Shown piece after piece: positions 1 to 5,795 of a stretch of DNA of 5,850 nt. Source of the DNA: an uncultured Sphingomonadales bacterium (GTDB lineage: Bacteria > Pseudomonadota > Alphaproteobacteria > Sphingomonadales > Sphingomonadaceae); contig CALDKP010000033.1 in assembly GCA_937898535.1 (NCBI GenBank), positions 1 to 5,850 on the forward strand. The letters run 5' to 3'. A program made the position numbers and the translations under genes. Under the pieces are notes generated by a model. It was given only the letters and a program-made list of their open reading frames with translations. It did not search any database and was not told the origin of the DNA. Within the stretch, counting starts at the first letter, position 1. Each line of letters opens with the position of its first letter.

Positions 1-497
1 GCCGTAAAGGCAAGCTTTCCGATTATGGTATTCAGCTGCGCGCCAAGCAGAAGCTTAAGGGCTATTATGGCGACGTAACTGAAAAGCAGTTCAAGCGTGC
101 CTATCAGGAAGCCAGCAACATGAAGGGCGATACCTCGCAGAACCTTATCGGTCTGCTCGAGCGTCGTTTGGACATGGTTGTATATCGCGCCAAGTTCGCC
201 CCAACCATTTTCGCCGCACGCCAGATCGTTAGCCATGGCCACATTCGCGTCAACGGCGTGAAGTGCAACATCGCAAGCCGTCAGGTTGCTGTGGGTGATG
301 TCATCAGCCTCGGCAACAAGGCCAAGGAAATGGCTTTGGTTATAGAAGCGCAAGGCCTCGCTGAGCGTGATATTCCAGAATATGTCTCTGTAGACGGCAA
401 CGACAAGGTTACTTTCGCGCGTATCCCAACGCTCGACGAAGTGCCCTACCCTGTTAAGATGGAACCAAATTTGGTCGTCGAATTCTATTCGCGTTAA
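1..497 (+). CDS. rpsD: 30S ribosomal protein S4, 3' part (5' end outside window)
   Basis: S4 is a primary 16S rRNA-binding protein that nucleates assembly of the 30S subunit body. The reading frame is open from base 3 (first full codon Arg) to the TAA at 495-497, giving 164 residues. The family is about 204-206 residues long, so roughly 40 N-terminal residues lie upstream of the window. The visible part begins in the conserved stretch RKGKLSDYGIQLRAKQKLKG. The RNA-binding S4 domain starts near visible residue 54 (RRLDMVVYRAKFAPTIFAA, then QIVSHGHIRVNG), and the C-terminus is the typical YPVKMEPNLVVEFYSR. The ATG at 120 is internal and is not the start. An intrinsic terminator follows 19 bases after the stop, so rpsD ends its transcription unit. 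The identification is secure. The close resemblance to sphingomonad S4 is my recollection of the family, not a search result. Confidence 0.98.
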   Translation, partial: RKGKLSDYGIQLRAKQKLKGYYGDVTEKQFKRAYQEASNMKGDTSQNLIGLLERRLDMVVYRAKFAPTIFAARQIVSHGHIRVNGVKCNIASRQVAVGDVISLGNKAKEMALVIEAQGLAERDIPEYVSVDGNDKVTFARIPTLDEVPYPVKMEPNLVVEFYSR

Positions 498-516
498 TCT
501 TACAAACGATCTTACG

Positions 517-546
517 AAAAAGGCGGTCCTTGAGGCCGCCTTTTTT
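517..546 (+). terminator. Rho-independent terminator after rpsD
   Basis: A GC-rich stem, GGCGGTC (522-528) with GGCCGCC (534-540), closes a 5-base loop CTTGA and contains one G-U pair. It is followed by six T (541-546) and preceded by five A (517-521), which can lengthen the stem. This is a textbook intrinsic terminator and separates rpsD from the lipoprotein gene. The A-run on the left means the hairpin could also work in reverse, but no minus-strand gene points into it. Confidence 0.92.
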
Positions 547-610
547 GTTTGAGCCTGACCGATGGGTCTGGCAGAAGGCGCGCAATAATCTTTCCCCTTA
601 GGAGAATTTC

Positions 611-2290
611 ATGCGCCTGCTGTCTCTGGCCCTTGTATCTGTTCTGGCTCTCACGACCGCCTGTCAAAAGGATGCGTCGTTGGACGTCTCCATGGACGCC
701 CTGCCGCAAGTCGAAGTCCCCGCGCTTTCCGAAGCGACGATGAAGGACGTGACACGCGAATTGTCACTCGACAGCTATGAAGGCCGCGCACCGGGTTCGG
801 TCGGCGAAGAAAAGACCGTCGCTTATCTGATATCCAAGTATAAAGCGGCAGGACTTGAGCCCGGCAATAACGGCAGCTGGACGCAGGATGTGCCATTGAT
901 CGAAATCACCGCGAAAAATGTGTCACCGCTCACGATTGCCGACCGCAGCGGCAAGGCCATGTCATTTGCCTATGGCAGTGAATATGTCATTGGCAGTTAC
1001 CGCGAGACACCCAAAACCGATATCAAAAAAAGCGAAATGGTCTTTGTCGGTCACGGCATTGTCGCCCCTGAAAAGGGCTGGAACGACTATGCTGGTGTCG
1101 ATGTTAAGGGCAAAACCGTCGTCGTCATGGTCAACGACCCCGATTTCGAAAATGAAGGTCTTGATGGCCCGTTCGGTGGCAAGGCCATGACCTATTATGG
1201 ACGTTGGACATATAAATATGAAGAAGCCGCACGTCAGGGCGCTGCTGCCGTTTTGATCATCCACGACACCGCCCCCGCGGCATATGGTTGGAATGTCGTC
1301 AACTCCAGTTGGACAGGAACGCAATTCCTGGCGCAGTCAAAGGATGGCGGAAAGAGCCAGACAAAAGCCAATGGCTGGATCCAGAAATCCGTAGCAAAGG
1401 AAATCTTTGCCGCCGCTGGTCAGAATCTCGACAAGCAAATGGCCGCGGCCAAGAAAAAAGGCTTTAAGGCGGTTCCGCTGAACCTGACCGCGTCGATGAA
1501 CTTCGAAAATGACATCGCGCGCAAGGCGAGCAAGAACGTCATTGGCGTCATGAAAGGCACCAAGCGCCCTGACGAATATGTGCTCTACACGGCGCATTGG
1601 GACCATCTCGGTCGGTGCACGGCCGCTGCCGACGGCGACGACATTTGCAACGGTGCCGTCGACAATGCCACAGGCACTGCGGCGTTGGTCGCATTGGCAG
1701 AAGGCTTTGCCAAAGCCGGCGCACCGGAGCGTTCGGTCGTGTTCCTTGCGGTAACCGCAGAAGAAAGCGGCCTGCTTGGTTCGAAATTCTACGCCGAAAA
1801 CCCCATCTTCCCGCTTTCGCAAACCGTGGGTGGCGTGAACATGGACGCATTCTCCATGTCTGGCCCCGCGAAGAATTTGACCGTCATCGGCAAAGGCAAA
1901 TCGCAGCTTGATGTCTATCTTGAGGCTGCGGCAAAGTCCGAAGGACGGACTCCTGAAACGGAACCGACACCGGAAAAGGGCTTCTACTATCGCTCTGACC
2001 ATTTCAGCTTTGCAAAGCTTGGCGTGCCGATGGTGTATTTCGAAGGCGGAGACGATCTTGTCACCGGCGGTAAGGCCGCTGCAAAGGCCGCTGCGGAAGA
2101 TTATGAAAAGAACCGCTACCACGCACCCGGCGACGAATTTGACGAAAAATGGGATTGGTCCGGCGTCATGTCCGACCTGAAACTTTATTATCGTGTTGGC
2201 CGGATGTTGGCGATGACCGACGCTTGGCCAAACTGGAACGACGGCGACGAATTCCGCGCTGTCCGCGACAAGAGCCGCAGCGGGAAATAA
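611..2290 (+). CDS. M28 family metallopeptidase with PA domain, predicted lipoprotein
   Basis: This is a predicted zinc aminopeptidase that removes N-terminal residues from peptides outside the cytoplasm. Residues 1-18 (MRLLSLALVSVLALTTAC) form a lipoprotein signal peptide with Cys18 as the lipidation site. Thr at -3 is a less common lipobox residue, and Gln/Lys after the Cys is compatible with outer-membrane sorting. A protease-associated (PA) domain spans about residues 140-290, including FVGHGIVAPEKGWNDYAGVD. The M28 catalytic domain follows with its expected two-zinc ligand set: H329 and D331 in AHWDHLG, D351 in GAVDNATG, the general base and zinc ligand pair E384-E385 in TAEESG, D412 in NMDAF, and H464 in YRSDHFSF. 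All are present, so the enzyme should be active. The start is supported by AGGAG at 600-604, 6 bases before the ATG. AATAAT at 584-589 could be a -10 box, but I see no matching -35. The true substrate cannot be read from the sequence. A short KAAA duplication lies at residues 488-495. Confidence 0.93.
   Translation: MRLLSLALVSVLALTTACQKDASLDVSMDALPQVEVPALSEATMKDVTRELSLDSYEGRAPGSVGEEKTVAYLISKYKAAGLEPGNNGSWTQDVPLIEITAKNVSPLTIADRSGKAMSFAYGSEYVIGSYRETPKTDIKKSEMVFVGHGIVAPEKGWNDYAGVDVKGKTVVVMVNDPDFENEGLDGPFGGKAMTYYGRWTYKYEEAARQGAAAVLIIHDTAPAAYGWNVVNSSWTGTQFLAQSKDGGKSQTKANGWIQKSVAKEIFAAAGQNLDKQMAAAKKKGFKAVPLNLTASMNFENDIARKASKNVIGVMKGTKRPDEYVLYTAHWDHLGRCTAAADGDDICNGAVDNATGTAALVALAEGFAKAGAPERSVVFLAVTAEESGLLGSKFYAENPIFPLSQTVGGVNMDAFSMSGPAKNLTVIGKGKSQLDVYLEAAAKSEGRTPETEPTPEKGFYYRSDHFSFAKLGVPMVYFEGGDDLVTGGKAAAKAAAEDYEKNRYHAPGDEFDEKWDWSGVMSDLKLYYRVGRMLAMTDAWPNWNDGDEFRAVRDKSRSGK
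2072..2094 (+). repeat. Two-copy 12-base tandem repeat in the peptidase gene
   Basis: The unit AAGGCCGCTGCA occurs at 2072-2083 and again, without its last base, at 2084-2094. In frame it encodes KAAAKAAA (residues 488-495 of the M28 peptidase), just after the zinc ligand H464 and the strand PMVYFEGGD. It is probably a surface helix or loop expansion by slippage and leaves the reading frame intact. Confidence 0.6.
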
Positions 2291-2294
2291 GCCA

Positions 2295-3275
2295 ATGACG
2301 TTCCGTATGCCCGCCGAGTGGGCACCCCATGAAGCCGTCTGGATTGGCTTTCCCAGTTCAGCGGAATATTGGGGTGCGCCGCTCCAACGCGCGCAGCAGC
2401 AGATGGCCGCCTTTGCCAATGCGGTGCACGCATCGGGTCAAGGTGAACGCGTGCATGTGATTGCCGGCAATGCAGAGGCGATGGCGGTCGCAAAGGGACT
2501 AGTTGACGCTGGCGTACATGTCGAGCTGCGCCACATTGGCGATGTCTGGTTACGTGACACAGGCTGCATCATCGTGAAAGATGGCGATCGGCGGATTGCC
2601 CGTAATTTTGGCTTCAATGGTTGGGGAAACCGGTTCGACTATCCCGGCGATAAAAGCATTGGGCATGAATTGGCGGCAGATTTTGGTTTTGAAATTGCAC
2701 AGGCGGACTGGATATTTGAGGGCGGATCGATTGACGTCGACGGTGAAGGTCTGGCCGCGACAACCGTCGATTGCCTGTTAAACCCGAACCGCAACCCGGC
2801 ACTTGATAAAGCCGCGATTGAAGAGCGGCTGCGCGCTGACTTGGGGATTGAACGGTTACTTTGGCTCGGGGACGGCCTCGCCAACGACCATACCGACGGC
2901 CATATTGATAATCTGGCGCGCTTTGTTGGCCCGAACCATATTCTGGTTCCAAGCAGCGCTGGACCCGATGATCCAAACCGCGCTGTCTTTGAAGATGCCC
3001 GCGCGCGCGCAGAAGCGTTCGGATGCAAAGTGACGCTGATGCCCTCGGTTGGCCGTTTTGAACAAGACGGGGAAATCGTGCCGGCAAGTTATATGAATTT
3101 CTACATCGGCAACCGCGCTGTCGTCGTGCCGATTTATGGCAGCGCGAACGATGACGCCGCGATTGAAGTGTTGGCAAATATCTACCCCGAACGCGACGTT
3201 ATCGGTGTCATGGCGGATGCTGTATTGACCGGCGGCGGAAGCTTTCACTGTTCAAGCCAACACGTGCCCGTTTGA
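2295..3275 (+). CDS. aguA: Agmatine deiminase
   Basis: This enzyme of the guanidino-group-modifying (PAD-type) superfamily hydrolyses agmatine to N-carbamoylputrescine and ammonia in the cytoplasm. It is the first step of the AguA/AguB route from agmatine to putrescine. Visible family features are the N-terminal RMPAEWAPHEAVWIGFP, GDVWLRDTG with D83 and D88, FEGGS with E142, the catalytic TDGHIDN with D201 and H203, and the C-terminal GGGSFHCSSQ with nucleophile C319. At 326 residues it is slightly shorter than many bacterial AguA proteins (about 340-370), but both ends look complete. The ATG is 4 bases after the stop of the M28 peptidase gene, so co-transcription and translational coupling are likely. 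The ribosome binding site is weak (GGGA at 2282-2285). An in-frame ATG at 2307 would still keep the conserved PAEW start. The partner gene aguB lies about 1.1 kb downstream, after an unrelated gene. Confidence 0.93.
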   Translation: MTFRMPAEWAPHEAVWIGFPSSAEYWGAPLQRAQQQMAAFANAVHASGQGERVHVIAGNAEAMAVAKGLVDAGVHVELRHIGDVWLRDTGCIIVKDGDRRIARNFGFNGWGNRFDYPGDKSIGHELAADFGFEIAQADWIFEGGSIDVDGEGLAATTVDCLLNPNRNPALDKAAIEERLRADLGIERLLWLGDGLANDHTDGHIDNLARFVGPNHILVPSSAGPDDPNRAVFEDARARAEAFGCKVTLMPSVGRFEQDGEIVPASYMNFYIGNRAVVVPIYGSANDDAAIEVLANIYPERDVIGVMADAVLTGGGSFHCSSQHVPV

Positions 3276-3280
3276 CTATA

Positions 3281-3309
3281 TTGGATCTCGACGCGAAACA
3301 TTGCATAAT
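3281..3309 (+). promoter_or_regulatory. Possible promoter for the exported methyltransferase-like gene
   Basis: A -10-like CATAAT (3304-3309, five of six consensus bases) lies 17 bases after TTGGAT (3281-3286, only TTG matches the -35 consensus). It sits in the 65-base gap after aguA and would start transcription about 25 bases before the gene. The -35 match is weak, so this is a plausible candidate only. Confidence 0.3.
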
Positions 3310-3340
3310 CCAAGAATAACCAACCAAGAGGACAACCCCT

Positions 3341-4201
3341 ATGAAAAAGACTTTTCTAATTGCCCTCGCCGCCACCGCGCTTGCAGCCCCAGCCTATGCT
3401 GACGACCACGGCATGAGCAAAGCCGAGCATGACAAAATGCATAAGGAACATAGCGCGCGGCTTGCAAAAATCCTCGCCGACCCGGCGCGCGGTGCAGATG
3501 CCAAGCGCGATCAATATCGCCACCCGGCCGAAACCTTCGAATTCTTCCGTTTGCACCCTGACCACGTCATTGGCGAATATGCCCCGGGTGGCGCATGGGT
3601 TTCGCGTATCCTTGGTCGTTATGTGAACGAAAAAGGCAAATATACCGGCCTGTATTTCGGCACAAAAAGCCATTTCAGCGATCAACAGAAAGCCGGCATC
3701 GCGGCGAACATTGCAAAGTTTCCTGCCGATGTCGCGGCAGTATCCGGACGTCCGGCGACAGATTTCAACGCCTTTTCACTCAGCGAAATTCCAGACGGAG
3801 CAAAAGGGTCTTTTGACCGTATCCTTGTAATGCGCATGCTGCACAATATGATGAACTGGAACATCGCAGATTCCGAGATCAAGGCGATGCGCGACCTGTT
3901 GAAGGACGATGGCTTGTTGGGCATCGAACAGCATCGCGCCAAGGCGGATGCGCCGTTCAGCTATACCGACGGTACCAAGGGCTATATGCGTGAGGCCGAC
4001 ATCATCAAGTTCATGGAAGTGAACGGATTTGAATTGGTCGCTAAAAGCGAAATCAACGCCAATCCAAAGGACAGTGCAAATTGGCCCGATGGTGTTTGGA
4101 CGCTTCCGCCAGCGTTGCGTTTGAAAGACGTCGACCGCGCAAAGTACGAAGCCATCGGTGAAACCGACCGCATGACATTGCTGTTCAAAAAACGGCCCTA
4201 A
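3341..4201 (+). CDS. Exported class I methyltransferase-like protein (COG4798 type)
   Basis: The 286-residue protein has a clear Sec signal peptide, MKKTFLIALAATALAAPAYA, with likely cleavage after Ala20, so the mature protein should be periplasmic. The rest follows the layout I recall for COG4798 'predicted methyltransferases': a motif I region with E79-Y-A-P-G-G-A-W86, then FDRILVMRMLHNMMNW, IEQHRAK, GYMREADII, and the strongly conserved SEINANPKDS...WPDGVWTLPPALRL and IGETDRMTLLFKK. The SAM-binding loop is unusual: P-G-G-A replaces a canonical GxGxG, and no clear acidic residue follows strand 2 (KYTGLYFGTKSH). SAM is not known to be abundant in the periplasm, so real methyltransferase activity is uncertain. 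The start is well supported by AGAGGA (3327-3332) 8 bases upstream. Family membership is fairly sure, but substrate and function are unknown. It lies between aguA and aguB, with no evident biochemical link to either. Confidence 0.82.
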   Translation: MKKTFLIALAATALAAPAYADDHGMSKAEHDKMHKEHSARLAKILADPARGADAKRDQYRHPAETFEFFRLHPDHVIGEYAPGGAWVSRILGRYVNEKGKYTGLYFGTKSHFSDQQKAGIAANIAKFPADVAAVSGRPATDFNAFSLSEIPDGAKGSFDRILVMRMLHNMMNWNIADSEIKAMRDLLKDDGLLGIEQHRAKADAPFSYTDGTKGYMREADIIKFMEVNGFELVAKSEINANPKDSANWPDGVWTLPPALRLKDVDRAKYEAIGETDRMTLLFKKRP

Positions 4202-4228
4202 TTGTTGGATCAGTGTTGCCCTGCCAGC

Positions 4229-4303
4229 CGATGCCCCTCCTAATGCGGTAGATTTTGCGGTTGGGCATCGCCTGTGGGGCATGCTGGTCGCTGGCATAGC
4301 GAC
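4229..4303 (+). other. Competing inverted repeats in the gap upstream of aguB
   Basis: One left arm has two possible right arms. CGATGCCC (4229-4236) pairs perfectly with GGGCATCG (4263-4270), and the overlapping ATGCCCC (4231-4237) pairs perfectly with GGGGCAT (4276-4282). These two stems exclude each other. A third small hairpin follows: GTCGCT (4287-4292) with AGCGAC (4298-4303) around a GGCAT loop. No T-run follows any of them, so they are not ordinary intrinsic terminators. The region could be an RNA leader, but it could also be coincidence within a short coding stretch in frame here. Confidence 0.3.
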
Positions 4304-4364
4304 GACAATATTATTGCATCTGGTAACAATCGTGATTGCAGCGCGTTTCGGCGTCCGGCTATAG
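4281..4364 (+). CDS. Possible 27-residue single-pass membrane peptide
   Basis: This short frame, ATG at 4281 to TAG at 4362-4364, encodes MLVAGIATTILLHLVTIV followed by IAARFGVRL. That is one continuous hydrophobic segment of about 18-20 residues ending in two arginines, as in a small membrane protein with its C-terminus inside. The frame is open upstream to 4176, and a CTG at 4221 would give a 47-residue form with a hydrophilic N-terminal part. Neither start has a convincing ribosome binding site: the GGGG at 4276-4279 is too close to the ATG. Its stop lies 7 bases before the aguB ATG, which would allow translational coupling. It may instead be a gene remnant or chance. I recognise no family. 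Confidence 0.22.
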   Translation: MLVAGIATTILLHLVTIVIAARFGVRL

Positions 4365-4365
4365 A
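4336..4365 (+). promoter_or_regulatory. Possible promoter giving a leaderless aguB transcript
   Basis: TATAGA (4360-4365) lies 18 bases after TTGCAG (4336-4341). The -10-like box ends 6 bases before the aguB ATG at 4372, so transcription from it would begin at or very near the start codon. The absence of a Shine-Dalgarno sequence before aguB fits this. The -35 match is only TTG, and short AT-rich matches arise by chance, so the call is tentative. Confidence 0.25.
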
Positions 4366-4371
4366 CGCGGC

Positions 4372-5238
4372 ATGATCCGAAATATCACCGTTGCCGCGTT
4401 GCAACTGCCCCTGTCGGCAAGCGAAGCCGAAAATATCGATGCTGTATGTGACCTCGTGTCACAGGCCGCAGAGCAAGGCGCAGAAATCATTCTGCCGCCG
4501 GAACTGTTTTCAGGCCCCTATTTCTGCAAAACGCAGGAAGAAGAACATTTCGCGCTCGCGCGGCCAACGCTTGAGCATCCTTCAGTTGTCGCAATGGCGA
4601 AACTTGCCAAGCAACTTGGCGTTGCCATTCCCACAAGCTTTTTCGAACGTGATGGCGCGCATTTCTACAACAGCGTCGCGATGATTGGTCCCGATGGCGA
4701 AATTATCGGCATCTATCGCAAAAGCCATATTCCCGACGGCCCCGGCTATCAGGAGAAATATTATTTCCGCCCTGGGAATACCGGGTTCAAAGTTTGGGAA
4801 GTTTTTGGCACGCAAATCGGCGTCGGCATCTGCTGGGACCAATGGTATCCCGAATGCGCACGGGCCATGGCATTGATGGGTGCAGAGCTGCTTTTCTATC
4901 CCACCGCCATTGGCGCAGAGCCACAGGATGCCACGTTGGATACACGGCACATGTGGCGCCGGGCAATGGTGGGCCATGCGGTATCAAACTGCATGCCCGT
5001 CATCGCCGCAAACCGCATCGGCGCGGAAAACGACCATGGCGGTCTGGCACAAAAATTCTATGGCACCAGCTTCATCGCGAACGAATGGGGCGATGTCGTC
5101 TGCGATCTAGATGATGCTGAAACCGGCATATTAGTTGCAACATTCGATCTGGACCAAGCCCGCGCGCACCGCGCAAGCATGGGCTTCTTCCGCGATCGGC
5201 GCCCGCAATTGTACAGCCGGCTTGCAGAGGATATCTAA
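4372..5238 (+). CDS. aguB: N-carbamoylputrescine amidase
   Basis: This carbon-nitrogen hydrolase of the nitrilase superfamily cleaves N-carbamoylputrescine to putrescine, CO2 and ammonia. It is the step after AguA. The catalytic triad is visible: E44 in LPPELFSGPYF, K117 in IYRKSHIPDGPGYQEKYYF, and C154 in VGICWDQWYPE. The strings PTAIGAEPQD, AANRIGAE and FYGTSFIANEWGD are characteristic of this subfamily. The 288-residue length is normal. I chose the ATG at 4372 (MIRNITVAALQLPLS) because family members begin at this strand. An upstream in-frame TTG at 4336 would add 12 residues unlike the family. No Shine-Dalgarno sequence precedes the ATG, so it may be translated from a leaderless message or by coupling to the small frame ending at 4364. 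folK follows 1 base after the stop codon. Confidence 0.95.
   Translation: MIRNITVAALQLPLSASEAENIDAVCDLVSQAAEQGAEIILPPELFSGPYFCKTQEEEHFALARPTLEHPSVVAMAKLAKQLGVAIPTSFFERDGAHFYNSVAMIGPDGEIIGIYRKSHIPDGPGYQEKYYFRPGNTGFKVWEVFGTQIGVGICWDQWYPECARAMALMGAELLFYPTAIGAEPQDATLDTRHMWRRAMVGHAVSNCMPVIAANRIGAENDHGGLAQKFYGTSFIANEWGDVVCDLDDAETGILVATFDLDQARAHRASMGFFRDRRPQLYSRLAEDI
5226..5231 (+). promoter_or_regulatory. Ribosome binding site that places the folK start at CTG 5240
   Basis: AGAGGA at 5226-5231 lies inside the end of aguB, 8 bases before CTG 5240. The same hexamer with the same 8-base spacing precedes the ATG of the exported methyltransferase-like gene (3327-3332, ATG at 3341). The only other nearby in-frame start, TTG 5222, lies upstream of this site and cannot use it. 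Confidence 0.6.
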
Positions 5239-5239
5239 G

Positions 5240-5755
5240 CTGTCACATCTCTACCTCATCGGCATTGGCTCTAATCAGCCACATGCAATCATTGGCGCGC
5301 CAAACAAGATCATCGTGCAAGCGGTCGCCGCGTTGGAAATGGACGATATCGACGTCTTTGCACATTCGGCGACGATCCAATCCAGTCCCATGGGGCCCTC
5401 CTCACGCCAGTTTGCAAATGCGGCGGCGGTTGTGTCCACCGATCTTGAACCCCCTGCCCTGCTGGCGCGCCTGCAAGAGATTGAGCACCACTTCGGTCGC
5501 GTCCGGCGCGGCCAAAGCTGGCGCGCGCGGGTGCTCGATCTGGATATCCTATTGTGGTCCGGCGGCGCGTGGGCGGACAGCAATCCACCCTTGGCCATTC
5601 CGCATCCCGGCCTGCGTTCGCGGGGATTTGTCCTGACCCCTGCAGCCATGATTGCCCCCGATTGGCGTGAGCCGCTGACGGGCCTGACCATACGACAGCT
5701 ACAATCGCGATTTAACCGACCAAAGGCGCTTGACCGCACAAGTTCCCGCCATTAG
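5240..5755 (+). CDS. folK: HPPK: 6-hydroxymethyl-7,8-dihydropterin pyrophosphokinase, apparent CTG start
   Basis: HPPK transfers pyrophosphate from ATP to 6-hydroxymethyl-7,8-dihydropterin in cytoplasmic folate synthesis. From CTG 5240 the product is 171 residues, within the usual range. Visible family features are the N-terminal YLIGIGSN, SSPMGPSSRQFANAAAVV, the helix LLARLQEIEHHFGR, the signature WRARVLDLDILLW with Mg-binding D100 and D102, and IPHPGLRSRGFVLTPAAMIAPDW. The start needs comment. No ATG or GTG lies in frame close to the conserved N-terminus. CTG 5240 gives (M)SHLYLIGIGSN, which matches the family start, and has AGAGGA 8 bases upstream. TTG 5222 would overlap aguB and has no visible ribosome binding site. 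ATG 5135 would add 35 unrelated residues and overlap aguB by 104 bases. The CTG is 1 base after the aguB stop, so the two genes are surely co-transcribed and probably coupled. Confidence 0.92.
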   Translation: MSHLYLIGIGSNQPHAIIGAPNKIIVQAVAALEMDDIDVFAHSATIQSSPMGPSSRQFANAAAVVSTDLEPPALLARLQEIEHHFGRVRRGQSWRARVLDLDILLWSGGAWADSNPPLAIPHPGLRSRGFVLTPAAMIAPDWREPLTGLTIRQLQSRFNRPKALDRTSSRH

Positions 5756-5771
5756 GGGGAGCGCTCTCGCA

Positions 5772-5790
5772 CGGACCAATTCGCGGTCCG
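5772..5790 (+). other. Small stem-loop between folK and tRNA-Lys
   Basis: CGGACC (5772-5777) and GGTCCG (5785-5790) form a perfect 6-base stem around the loop AATTCGC. No T-run follows, so it is at best a weak terminator. It lies 5 bases before the mature tRNA 5' end and might be part of the tRNA precursor or affect its processing. The 40-base gap (5756-5795) also holds the palindrome GAGCGCTC (5759-5766). I see no convincing promoter for the tRNA. Confidence 0.3.
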
Positions 5791-5795
5791 CTAGG

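Noticed and set aside
1337..2419. Long open frame on the minus strand (360 codons)
   Set aside because: It lies opposite the M28 peptidase, whose catalytic residues are all intact, and the start of aguA. Its translation shows no recognisable motif and no sensible start context. Long antisense frames are expected in codon-biased DNA of this kind.
2999..3010. GC dinucleotide runs near 3000 and at 5521-5529
   Set aside because: They are short and in frame inside aguA and folK, and are explained by Arg/Ala codons. There is no sign of phase variation.
3272..3309. TTGACT (3272-3277) as the -35 for CATAAT (3304-3309)
   Set aside because: The spacing is 26 bases, too long for a sigma-70 type promoter. 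The weaker TTGGAT at 3281 has the right 17-base spacing.
4336..4371. TTG 4336 as the start of aguB
   Set aside because: The 12 added residues do not look like the family, while ATG 4372 begins exactly at the conserved first strand.
5135..5239. ATG 5135 as the start of folK
   Set aside because: It would overlap the catalytic-family protein AguB by 104 bases and add 35 residues with no resemblance to HPPK, ahead of the conserved N-terminus.
5730..5758. TTGACC at 5730-5735 as a promoter for tRNA-Lys
   Set aside because: It matches the -35 consensus well, but no -10-like hexamer lies 16-18 bases downstream (TAGGGG at 5753), and it is far from the tRNA start.
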